A DNA stretch of 64,000 bases from Takakia lepidozioides (Eukaryota; Streptophyta; Takakiopsida; Takakiales; Takakiaceae). Shown here one piece after another: positions 53,965 to 64,000 of the stretch (its first letter is position 1; every line of letters begins with the position of its first letter). The stretch is taken from contig CM060731.1 in the NCBI GenBank assembly GCA_030704615.1, forward strand, positions 68,552,756 to 68,616,755. The letters are read 5' to 3'. The notes under the pieces were generated by a model. That model was not told the DNA's origin. It saw nothing but the letters and a program-made list of their open reading frames with translations, and made no database searches. Both the position numbers and the translations under genes were made by a program.

Positions 53965-56745
53965 ATATTCTGTTGTTCAACTCCTCCAATCGGGTCATTA
54001 TCAATGGCCATGTTTCCAAGCCCTTTCAATGGCAGAGATCTGTCAGGCAAGGGTGCCCATTGGCCCCCTTCCCCTTCTTTTTCGTGGCTGACGCCCTAGG
54101 GTACCTTTTGGATGACAATCTTCTTGTCAAAGGTCTTAGACTCAGAAAACCCTAAATCCCATATGTGGATCCAAGTCAAAGACTCTATGTTTGTAGATGA
54201 CACTTTTCTGCTTTTGGAAGCTCATCCTTCAACCCTGCTGGCAGCTGAGGATACCCTTCTTAAATTCTGTAGCATTTCTGGGTTCCGTATCAACTGGTCT
54301 AAAGCAAAAGCATTGTTGATAGGTGATACTTCTAAGTCCAGTATAGGGATTGTCCCAACATGGGGATTGGGTCTAGGCCTTGTCTGGCTCAAGGATGGTG
54401 AGACAACCACTCTGTTGGGCCACACATTTGGCAACAACATTTCTGATGAACAGAGGATGGAACCTACTATCTCCAAGCGAAAACGCCCCATGGTTTACCA
54501 GATGTCCAAATTCCTTTCCAGCACGGGAAGAACCCTTGTTGCAAACCAGATCCTGCAGGGATACGGTATTATGCATCCACATGGGGTCCCAACTCCAAAT
54601 TCGTTCAGGAGGTTAAAAGATGCATCCACAACTTTATCTAGGGGGGCTCAATCTTCCTCGCAAAACAAGCGGCCACAGGTTTCTTGGAATCAGATCTGTC
54701 AGCCTAAGAAGAAGGGCGTTTGGGAGTCCGGGATCCAGGGGCTCAGATCCAAGCCTTGCTGGATAAATGGCTCCCTCGCTTCCTTGGTCCAGAGGGTGGC
54801 TGGTAGAAGCTGCTTATAACTTAAAACATCTCTACCATCTCCCCCCTTCAATCTACTACCTGGGCACCATCTACATGATGGATCACTCAAGGATTTAATC
54901 ACAAGGTAATTGGATCTCCTCTTTGGTCCTCTATTTGGAGAGCCTGGAATAAATTTAGTCCCTTCTTAATCAAACAAAATCCAACTACATTCCAAGAGAC
55001 CTTGAGACAACACCTTTTCCTCAACTCGTCCCATCATTTGTTCATAAAAAAAAGTCAGGCCAATAGATGGGTGGCATGGGACCTAAGAGGGGTAGGCAAA
55101 GTGCGAGACCTTTGGACCAGCACTACTCTCTCTCTCCAAGAAGCGCTAGGTTCTCGCAGGCTATCGGCAGGTATTGACCTCGTTCTCCTTACTGTGCCAG
55201 ACCCTTGGAGAATTTTGCTAGGGGCTGGTGAGCTCCCAATCAGGCCCACCCAATGGATTTGCTTTGCAGACAGGGAATTCCAAGTATTCTATGTCACAAT
55301 GGTGCAGAATGCCTTGCTAAAAGGTTTTGCTTCTGTGGCTGACTCCTTCTCTGGAATATTAACCCTTACTAGCCAGGATGAGACAGTCACCCCCAAGGCT
55401 CGGGCAAAGCTAGCCCGGATCTGCCACTGGTCTTCGGACTCCAAGGACTTCAACCCCTTGTATCCACCCGGCATGCCAATGGCTGTTTTGGATGGCAAAA
55501 GAATGCTTTGCCTGGATCAGAGGCCAAGCCCTGAAAAATCTGTAGGTGGACCCTGCTGAATGGCTATAGAAATTTGGGTCAAGCCCCCAGCCTTTCTTTG
55601 CATACTCTGTTAAAAAAGCCTATAGGGCTCTTAACTCAACCCCCCCCCCCCGCTCACCGCCAAATGGAATGCTAAATGGGGGCACACAAACTTTGATCTG
55701 GAAAACTGGAACTGCATATGGAGATTGGTATGGAGCAAGACAAAGCCAGCAAAGCCGAGTGCCTCTCTATGGCAAATAGCAAACAGGGTTATGAAGGTGG
55801 GCCAATTCCTGGGCTTCCAGGAGGCTCTCTTATGTAGATGTTGCTCCATAGACACTATAGAATCTCTGGAGCATTGCCTGCTATACTGTGAGGCCCCTAT
55901 GGCAGTCTGGCACCAGGCCCTTGCTTTCTACCGACCATGGGGAGATATACCTTCCACCCTTATCCTAAACTACAACAAATCTACCAAATCTCAAGCCTAT
56001 GATTGTCCAGTGTTTGAGACTCTCAGATCTGCTACCCTATGGCATTTGTGTAAAGCCAGATGCAAATGGACACTGGATTTTCACAATACCTCTGTCACTG
56101 CAATCCTCACTCAGGTTTTCCTTGACCTCATAATTGCTACCAAACATGTCTGGGCAAAAATGTGTGCAAATATCGGCAAGAAGCCTCACCAACAGTTTGC
56201 TCGCTTTGCCACCTTCCAAGCAACCTGGGGAAGAGACGGACTCATTTGCAAATGTTCTGATGCAAGCTCATGCGACTGGCCTCCCGGAATTCCCACCTTT
56301 TGGCAGCACAACTGGTCCTTCATCTTCGGCATCACCAGAGTTTGACAAGTCGGACATCAATTGGAAGCACGTCAAGGTGTCTTCTTGTGCTAGGCTTTAC
56401 TTTCAGGGATAGATGCTCTGCAAGTTCTTTTTTTCAGGATCGTGTCTTCTTCCTCTAGTCAGCATAGGTTCTGCTTCGTATTCTTCACCATAGTACTGCT
56501 ATCATGGAATAGTTTCTTGCTATAGGGAAACATGCCTAGTATAGGGCTCTGATTACTATCCAAGTCATGGATATGTACTCTGTTGGCCTCACGGCTACAA
56601 CGGACAATCATTCCCCTGGTATCTCCAACACGTTAATCGTGTGATAGGCCTCATGGCAGCCTACGGGCATGTAAGGGTTTTAATTTTTTTCCCTTCCAAT
56701 AAATCTTACAAGGGCCTTCATCCCCTTTTCATTAAAATAAAAATA
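53965..56745 (+). mobile_element. 5'-truncated, frameshifted LINE (non-LTR retrotransposon)
   Basis: Frames in order give INGHVSKPFQWQRSVRQGCP (RT finger/palm), then FVDDTFLLLEAH (catalytic palm, Phe-Val-Asp-Asp), SGFRINWSKAKALL and LGHTFG. A QICQPKKKGVW-like C-terminal part follows. The end is a C-x2-C-x...H-x4-C zinc domain in CRCCSIDTIESLEHCLLYC at about 55835-55890. Frames change several times, so no ORF2 product is possible. The endonuclease domain and ORF1 are missing, as in typical 5' truncation. The 3' end carries AATAAA and an A-rich ATTAAAATAAAAATAAAAAC-type tail at about 56730-56750. Target-site duplications could not be assigned. Confidence 0.85.
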
Positions 56746-56754
56746 AAAACATTA

Positions 56755-57110
56755 TTGTCGGTGTATTTGTTTTCAATTTGTTTTAAATGTTTTTTAAAAA
56801 ATCAATAAAATTAGGAAGGTCAGCACTAGCCTTTCAGTTTTGTAATTATGGTGTAGCCATTCTGCGACAAGCCGCTTGTTCATGTGAACATTTGTTTTTG
56901 TATTTTGTTTGGGTTAGAGTTTGTATCGAGATTAGGTTCGGCATCATGTAGCTCCCTAGCACACCACACATTACACTCTATATGTGGTTCACCGGACAAC
57001 CAAGCCTGAGCAGGCTATTTCCAAACCTAAACCATACCTATATGCGAAACTGATTTATTTTTGTATTATTATTATTATGTGAAACTATATAAACTTCGTC
57101 CACTTTGTAC
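56755..57110. other. AT-rich spacer
   Basis: Nothing recognised. A TTATTATTATTATG run lies at about 57065-57078. Confidence 0.5.
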
Positions 57111-57112
57111 TA

Positions 57113-57372
57113 AGCACTGTTTTTATTTCTGGCGAATTTTCACAATATTTCGACCTCTAAAATAAAATGGAATATTCTGAGGTAAATTCCTTGGTTCTGA
57201 AAATCGCCAAATAAGATATAAATCATGGATGAATTTGCCAAATATGGATGATATACATGGATGAAAGTATATAATAGAATAATTCTATCCAAATTTCAGT
57301 GGATGAGCAGAAAATATTGCTATTTCTTGCAAAACTCAGTAGCCACTCTTGTTATTTTCCAAATTTCAGGAA
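57113..57372 (+). repeat. Dispersed repeat, inverted copy of 36540-36800
   Basis: See the partner entry. Landmarks are TATTTCTGGCGAATTTTCAC, TCCAAATTTCAGTGGATGAG and AAAACTCAGTAGCCACTCTT. Frames starting in the repeat continue to the right without family features. Confidence 0.75.
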
Positions 57373-57481
57373 AAAAAACACTGCTTTGTAGGTCTGATTA
57401 CATTCTCATGTCTGAATTGGCCACTCACAGGCTCACCGACTCATCAGGCTATTTGGTTTCCCCCCATTGGTTCACTGACCA

Positions 57482-58070
57482 GTGGGCCTAACAAGCACAA
57501 GTTGGCTCGGAAGGTTTCTGAAGACACTCTATGACTATGGAACACGAAATAGTAGGCAGACAAGTGTGTGTCACTGCACAATCCCTGTGCTACAGTTGTT
57601 CAACAATCTGGTCGCCACAAATCTGGCTTCCATCCTCACAGACCTTCATCATTGCTCCCTGCAGCTCCTTTCTGTGCTGTCTCTAGAGCAGGGGATCCCA
57701 CACCTGCACATGCTGCCACTCTTCGGCGCGTGCGATCCGCCACATGGTGTCGTGGAGGCCATCGCGGCAGCTGTTACAACAGTGACGGACACGGTTGACC
57801 TCGAGATCCTTGTGTTTCCAGATCCTTCCATTCTGCCTTTATGTGTGGGAAAGTCGCAGACTGGTCTTCGCTGCGTGTTTTCAAAGCTCAGAAGTCAGAG
57901 CTTTTCCACCAAAGAGAGATTAGAACCCAATTTCCGTTGGAAGCCTACAGAAGATCAGAGAGAGACTTTCGATTTTGGGGGTCAACGTTGAAAGTCTACA
58001 ACACTGTAAGTAGTCTGTGGGTACGGGTACCATTGAGGATTGACAGATGGGAGTCCAATTGATAATCTGT
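57482..58070 (+). other. Unassigned open frame (169 aa)
   Basis: A 169-residue frame (57482-57991) is rich in Leu, Thr and Val (HCSLQLLSVLSLEQGIPHLH) and is followed by a plausible donor (ACACTGTAAGTAG at about 58002). No family is recognised, and codon usage is not clearly coding. It may be an orphan exon or a decayed gene. Confidence 0.25.
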
Positions 58071-59080
58071 AAGCCGTAAGTAAGTGTAGTTGAGGCGCTT
58101 ATGCAATGCCCACCTCATGCATACAAACACCCACCTGTAGGGTGCTTTCTTCCCCACCTGAATTCTGGAGAGGGGACCCAGCTTCCGAGAATGTTGCCTT
58201 TGTTTCTTCTAGCCTTTCCTGAATCTGTTCTGCTGGGCCCCAGCTCGGGATTCTCTAATAGCAACAGAGTTTCACACACACATATGCGGAAAGCCCCGTG
58301 ATTCCAGGTTCATCGAACGTGAAGCCTCACCTCTACTACCAATCCAATTTCACACTGGGTTCTTTCATTTGGATTCTTTTTCTTCTCTTGCCAGATTTTT
58401 TGCGAACAGGGGACTGTGGGCGGCCATGGATCCAGTTTTGAGAAATTACAAGCTTTAAGGAAAATTTTAATTCTCACATGGATGAATGAAGAATCACAAC
58501 TAAGCTCTCGGCGCGCATGTGGGCTTTTGGCATTGTGGATGATTCCCATTTTACTTACAATTTTGTTTTTCATACAATGCCGTCCGACAAAATGAGATGA
58601 AAATAGTATTGGGCAGGGCAGAGAAAAAGAAAAACATTATGGTATAATGAATAATTGTGAACACAAAAAACCAAAATTCTATTGCATTCACGGGACAAAT
58701 GTCAAACACAAGTTGCAGAATTTTACCGTGTAACTTAAGAAAAACATTATGGTTCTTATCTGGGCCCATACCGTTGTGGATTGGAGATCGATTCCTGTTG
58801 GATGGGTTTCTAAATTTGAAACGCAAAATTAAGAGATAGAGATGTTTGTGCGGGACCCATAATGGATGGAAGGATTAGGGACTTTTCCACCCCAAATTAG
58901 GGACTACATATGGACTTCCATGCCCTGCCAACAACACTTTTATGGCCTCGGCCCCACTCTCGGGACTTTTCGCTCTACAGTTTAGCACCGCAAAACATTA
59001 GTAGAGAGCTCTTATTAAAGTTACATGGGAATACTAATCACAGTAATCAGGTTTAGGGTTCACAACTTCACCCATACAAG
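58071..59080. other. Spacer without recognisable gene
   Basis: AAGAAAAACATTATGG occurs twice (about 58627 and 58738), the only structure noted. Confidence 0.45.
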
Positions 59081-59089
59081 ACTAACGCC

Positions 59090-59820
59090 CACGTGGCGCC
59101 CAACTGCATGTGGAACCTTCCACAGCGCGACCACGTGGCGGATTTCCAGAATTAGGGTACTTCCCTTCCTGTCGGCGTAGGGTTATTACTGGTATGTATT
59201 TGTACTTATATCCATATGTATTGAGTCTACGGTTCGACCGGAGGAGATGGCTGGTTGGGCGCCACGTGTTGCTGATGTGACGCTCTTACGATTTTATTGT
59301 TGATCTCATTTTTATATTCATTTGAAAATGATATAGGTGTCCAGATGTGCAGATATGATAAGGTTATGTGTATTCATCAATTTATTAATTGCCAATTGTA
59401 ATCATGATAAATAGTTTAATATCATATAAGGCACCGACGTAGAGCGAGTGTACTTATCATGGCCACGTTTGTACGTACGATTATATATACAGTTCAGGAT
59501 ACGTATATTGTACTGTGTCAGTACAGGTACCACGTGTCGAGAGTAACGGTCACGATGCGTTGGATTTTTTGGCCTTACGATTCCAGAAACCGTTGGATTG
59601 ACTCTTGGGAAGGCTCCGATTGTGCTTCGTGCTCGCAAAGCTACCTTTGCCGCGGCGCATCGAAGCCGTTGGATTGAAAAGATGGGGGCGGCGTTGGAAA
59701 GAAGAGCTGACAAAAGCAGACAGGAGTGAACAGGGATTGGATGAAGCCGCGGAGCCGTCCATCCGCTTGCCGCCAAAATCGACGACAAACCGCGTGAATT
59801 CCGAAGCCTTCGGGCACGTG
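59090..59820 (+). promoter_or_regulatory. Cluster of five CACGTG (G-box/ABRE-type) sites upstream of the MAGL-type gene
   Basis: CACGTG occurs at 59090, 59132, 59263, 59531 and 59815. Four sit in CCACGTGG/T or GCACGTGGC contexts, which plant bZIP (ABRE-binding) and bHLH factors prefer. Chance would give about one such hexamer per 4 kb. They lie about 720-1450 bp before the ATG at 60543, a plausible distal promoter if the leader is long. An effect of ABA, light or stress on the gene is inference. Confidence 0.5.
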
Positions 59821-60542
59821 GCAGTCCCAGGAGGAACATGATGGTTATTAATTAGTGGTAATTATGAGGATTACTGAGTGTTAAGGAGGTTAGAGGCTGG
59901 GCGTGAAATCTTTCATAAGCGGGAGACTTGTGCCTCACTTCTCCTCGCTCGCACCTTCCCTGACACGATTTTCCTTCTTGTCAAGCTGCTCGGGCGTTTG
60001 ATCTCTGACGAATCTTAGTTATTTTTGTGGAGAAGATCCATTGTGTGCTGATACTACAGCGAGTAGTAGTAGTATATCTATCTGGGGTGCAAGGAGGCAA
60101 GCAAGGTTTTTGAACTGCTCGAATTGTGTACAGAGGAGTGAGAGAGAGAGAGAGAGCCTTCACTTTCTTTCGTCTATTTTCGGTAGTTCGGTGGAATTGC
60201 TAAAGTGATTTTTCTATAGCAATCAGAATTCGGGAAGCTCTGTACTGTGTGGTGTGAGGCTGGACGTGAGAGCGATACCCACACTCATCTGATCTGAGAG
60301 ACCTAGATTTGTAGGATAGGATAATCTTTTGGTTGTCCCGTTTTTCAGGCGAGAAGACGGTGAGGAGAGGTACTCACTCGTTCTGGCATAAGGAGTGGCG
60401 AGTGATTCCAGTGGGGTAATTGTGCAGGAGAAGTAGGGCATCCATTGGAACGACTGGAGAGAATCTGTAGTGAGTTCAAGGGGTTAAGATTTTTCTAAGA
60501 GTATACGTGTACTCAGACACCGGATAGTGCAGGGGTGCAATT
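59821..60542 (+). promoter_or_regulatory. Core promoter / 5' leader of the MAGL-type gene
   Basis: A T/C- and G/A-rich leader-like stretch with a (GA)n run at 60136-60155 precedes the ATG at 60543. No unambiguous TATA box is seen. Frames here lack protein features. Confidence 0.4.
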
Positions 60543-63500
60543 ATGCTGATAGATTTAGCCGCAGGCTGGGCTGGGCCTCAAGCAGGAGTGTTGCCGCCAT
60601 TGGCTGTATTCACACGCGTGGCTCAAGTTGTGGTTTTGCTGGTGGTGACTCTGCTACTTGTATACTGGAGGACATTTTCGTTGTCGCAGTGGAAATCGAC
60701 TGCCACCTCGACTGCCTGCATCGCCTGGCTGCTAAGCAAGGTGGATTCCATGCTGGCGAAATCAGACGACAGTGCACTAGATGTCCTTTTGATTCCAGAG
60801 AAGAAAGAGAACTTGGATGCAGCAGCGGCGCGGCGACGGTCGAGAGCTGCGTTCTTGCAACAGCAGCCGGATTTTGTTAAATCATATGGATTATTCCCGG
60901 TAAGCACACTCTAGAATTGAATCCTGGACGCCACGCACTTCGTTGGTGCTTGTAGAATGCAGAAGCAGGCATGTAACTTACGGTTAAAATGATGAAGTAG
61001 ACACACGAATGGTATTCTCGCACCTGAGATTTATCTTCCTCACGAGCCTGAGGCTTTGAAAACGTTAGTATTGTGCCACCATTATCACCAACGGAAGGAA
61101 GATTCCATCTTTATTCCCTTCCTCCCTTCCTGTAATCTTTATTCGCCAAACTTACGAGTACATTTGCAAGAGCACACTTGAGGTTCAAGAGTTTGGAAAG
61201 ACGTGTAACAAAAGTTTGTGAGCCCGGGCGCAGTTATTGACTCGTTTTCCGTTCTGTGGAATTTTTGTTTGCAGGACCACGACCGACGCACGGCTTTGAA
61301 AATCACTGAGGTAGTTTCTTGTTTCTCTACTCTAGCCGCCTAGCCGCCTTCAACTGTCTCTCTTCGTTCTTAATTGCATTCTCGACGTTATCGTGTAATT
61401 TGGTGTCGACAACATGTTGGAGTTATTGAAGCAGAAGGCGGTCTATGGGGGTTACTTTTGTGTTGCGAGAGAAATCTAGTGGGCAGTCAAAGATTGATGA
61501 TGTAAACAGAAAGCTGAGGGTACCGTCTATTTTGTTGCAGACTTACGAAGTTAACTCTCGCGATGTCGAAATATTCATCAAAAGCTGGATTCCCGAACAA
61601 GGCCAACCGAAAGGCGTCGTCTTCCTTTGCCATGGCTACGGTGACACTATCACCTTTTTCTTTGAAGGTACGTTATCGTAGTCCTTACGTGACGATTTTG
61701 GCATGACTCTGAATTTTTCAGTTCCATTGTGCTTCTAGGCAGCGTTCAGTTCCTCTGATCCAACTGATTTGAGAAGCAGTATAGGAACTGCACCCCGTAT
61801 CCCATATGTCCGTCAAAGGCGAAAGATCTATCGTAGCGTCCAATGGACACGGCCCCGTCAATCCTTCCAAATTCTTTGAACTAGAAAGCTGTATCTGAAG
61901 GAGTTCCACCGTGATGATACAGGGGTTGCGCGGACTTTGGCAGCAGCTAACTACGCCGTGTTTGGAATGGATTATCCTGGGTTTGGGCTCTCGGAGGGCT
62001 TGCATGGCTATATTCCGGACTTCGACAGGCTTGTCGATGATGTCGTTGAGCGTTATTTAGCTGTCAAACGTACGTAATTTCTCTCTCCTCGTTTCTTGCT
62101 CGCTCTGTCCCGTTTCCGCTGTTCCCCCATTCACCGGGGAAGCAGCATTTGTGCCTCATTTCGCCAAGATCACAACATGATGTAGCTTAATGGTGAGTTT
62201 TTTCTCACGCACAAGTCATTTGGCTAGAGAAAGAACCCAGAGGGTTAGACTCTTTTGATCCTCCCATAAATTTTCTCAGACAGGTTGTCATCCTATCTCG
62301 GTTACTTTGTCCAACAATGCTTTGGGAGGAGAGTTTTGATGATGCAACCTGATCTGCATTTTGCAGAACGTCCAGAGCTTGAAGGCCTCCCATGCTTTCT
62401 GTTAGGAGAATCAATGGGTGGGGCTGTTGCCCTCAAGGCCCACTTGAAAAATTCTAGTGCTTGGGATGGAGCTGTTCTTGTTGCTCCGATGTGTAAGGTA
62501 TGAAATACTCTGAACTTCTCATACTGGGATACCTCTGTCCTCCCCTCAGTGAAGTTAGTCACGAGAACTCTTGTTTGGTAAATTTGATACAGTGATCTAC
62601 TGTTCTATCACAGTTGCAGAGTTGAAATGTGACTTGCTTGACTCCAATGTGTAACTAATTTCTGCTTTCATTAGACATCTGCAATAGGGCTAACTTTGCA
62701 AATGGTCTCCAATATGGTTTCCAATATGCACCTATCGCAAGTGTAAATCTAGAAATATGTCAAATTGCCAGTTTCCATAGCGGTGCTGATGTCTGTGTAA
62801 CTGATGCTCTGTTTTGGGTAAAGGTAGGTTCTGTCCCTTTCAAACTGGGCGCGGAGTCAATGGCCGCAAGGCTACGGCAAACAACGTCTTATTAGTATAT
62901 TCTGTGTTTTGGGTGTGGACAGATTGCAGATGCCATGTACCCACACTGGTCGGTGGTGCAGTTTTTGACATTCCTTTCGCACATCATCCCAAAGGCAAAA
63001 CTTGTGCCTAACAGAGACATAGCTGAAGTGGGGTTTCGAGATCTGGAAAAGAGAAAGAAGGTACATATTAGAATTCAGAGTTCTTGTTAGTTGACTGCGG
63101 AAGTAAATGTCAGATGAGGTGGGGTGTTCTTCATGCGAGGTGTCAAATGGATCTGTTGGTTATTTAGGCCATTAATTTATGCTAGCTTTGGTTGACGGCA
63201 TATGTTTCTCTCCAGGCCATTCTGTTGATTATACATTTGTGAGTGTGTTTAGTCTTCGTTGTACCTCATATGATTGGATATTAAGAAAACTCTACATCTG
63301 AGCGTACCAACATGATAGAGTCTGATAAAATTTCCCATGGTGGTAATTGTTTTCAGGCTGCAAATAATCCGGTTGCATATGTTGGAAACCCACGACTGGG
63401 CACTGCTGTAGCACTCCTACATACGACCGATGACATTGAAAGTAGATTGCATGAGGTAAGACAAATCCCTTTGATGTTTGGGTTTACTGGGTTTACTTGG

Positions 63501-64000
63501 TTAATCGACAATGCCTTCCTGATCTGCAGCATCATGAACTGCAATCTTACATATTGTTGAGGTTGCTTTCAATTGCACTTTCGAAGGCTAAGGTTTGCTG
63601 ATATTAATAGTCAAGTCTCTGCCAAATCTGTAATTGTGTGATATGAGGTAGTTAATGCTCAACATGCATGTTACAGGATTTGTTTTTCTTATGAAACCTG
63701 TTTCCAGCAGTATCCCATGCAACATGTAGTTTTTTATGAAGTGTAAATAGTCAATTACCATTCTGGTCACCCTCTTCCAGCTCTGAAACCAGTATATGTA
63801 ATGAGCATGGAAGGACCGTTCAAGACAGGAATTAGAAAAGAGGCGTATTTGTGAGTACTTGTAAGTAGTATAAATCTGACAAATACTGCACATCCCTGCA
63901 GGTGTCACTCCCGTTGCTCATATTGCATGGAGCTGCTGATTCAGTGACTGACCCATCAGTAAGCAAGGCTCTTTATCAGAAAGCTAAAAGCATGGACAAA
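60543..64000 (+). CDS. Monoacylglycerol lipase-type alpha/beta hydrolase, 3' end beyond window
   Basis: Exons join in frame: 60543-60899, 61275-61310, 61541-61667, 61923-62069, 62367-62497, 62923-63060, 63357-63455 and 63902 to the window end, all with GT-AG borders. The N-terminus has one membrane segment (VVVLLVVTLLLVYW, about residues 29-42), then a linker region (RRRSRAAFLQQQPDFV). The hydrolase core starts at TYEVNSRDVEIFIKSW. It shows the oxyanion HGYG, the MDYPGFGLSEGLHGYIPDFD block, the nucleophile elbow GESMGG (Ser), APMCK, PKAKLVPNRD, and LILHGAADSVTDPSVS with the catalytic Asp. The catalytic His lies beyond the window. Plant MAGLs of this class (Arabidopsis MAGL4/At1g73480-like) cleave monoacylglycerols; caffeoylshikimate esterase belongs to the same superfamily, so the substrate is not certain. 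The start codon is the first ATG of the open exon. The 12-codon second exon is small but keeps the phase. Confidence 0.93.
62841..62901 (+). repeat. 60-bp dispersed repeat in MAGL intron 5
   Basis: AAACTGGGCGCGGAGTCAAT and GGCTACGGCAAACAACGTCT match 5778-5838. TCTG(TG)TTTTGGGT occurs on both sides (about 62807 and 62899), a possible short duplication from insertion. It ends about 20 bp before the acceptor of the exon at 62923. Confidence 0.6.

Noticed and set aside
1-64000. CRISPR array or bacterial-type operon
   Set aside because: No short direct repeats with unique spacers; genes are spliced and eukaryotic.

Overview
This is a gene-poor stretch of a land-plant nuclear genome. Spliced genes with GT-AG introns encode plant families: a group IVb cyclic-nucleotide-gated channel, a DUF599 membrane protein, a monoacylglycerol-lipase-type hydrolase and a LYR-motif mitochondrial protein. 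There is also an intronless PLS-class PPR gene whose repeats are unusually alike. The PPR style and the mix of SINEs, LINEs, MULE and foldback elements suggest a non-seed plant (bryophyte, lycophyte or fern), but the sequence alone does not fix the species.

Layout. 0-10.3 kb is almost all repeats: hairpins around a TA microsatellite, a pair of long inverted repeats 5 kb apart, a decayed coiled-coil ORF, a tandem module array, a poly-purine/poly-C palindrome array, a transposon-like multi-exon gene and a block of GCGAC/GTCGC motifs. 11.0-12.7 kb holds a broken 2-oxoglutarate dioxygenase. 13.7-15 kb holds a tandem repeat, a tRNA-derived SINE and a foldback element. 15.6-16.5 kb is a compact LYRM2-like gene on the minus strand. 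17.5-19.8 kb is a two-exon DUF599 gene. 22.3-29.5 kb is the eight-exon CNGC2/4-like channel, with LINE and retroposon pieces in its introns. 31-41.6 kb is repeats again: a MULE-type transposase fragment, an 870-bp MULE-like element with target-site duplication, a GC-rich inverted-repeat element, and a glyoxalase II pseudogene. 42.1-44.2 kb is the PPR gene. 44.7-45.9 kb holds exons of a putative plastid protein. 47.4 kb is a PPR relic. 51.3-56.7 kb contains a second MULE-like element, a MITE, a second SINE copy and a truncated LINE. 60.5 kb to the end is a MAGL-type hydrolase that runs off the window, with five CACGTG boxes upstream.

The genes do not form a pathway or operon; they are independent nuclear genes in a repeat-rich landscape. 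The most informative structures are two MULE-like elements with exact target-site duplications, two tRNA-headed repeat families, several foldback elements, broken copies of metabolic genes, and a short hidden LYR gene. I see no CRISPR, no rRNA, no intact tRNA and no convincing new multi-gene system.
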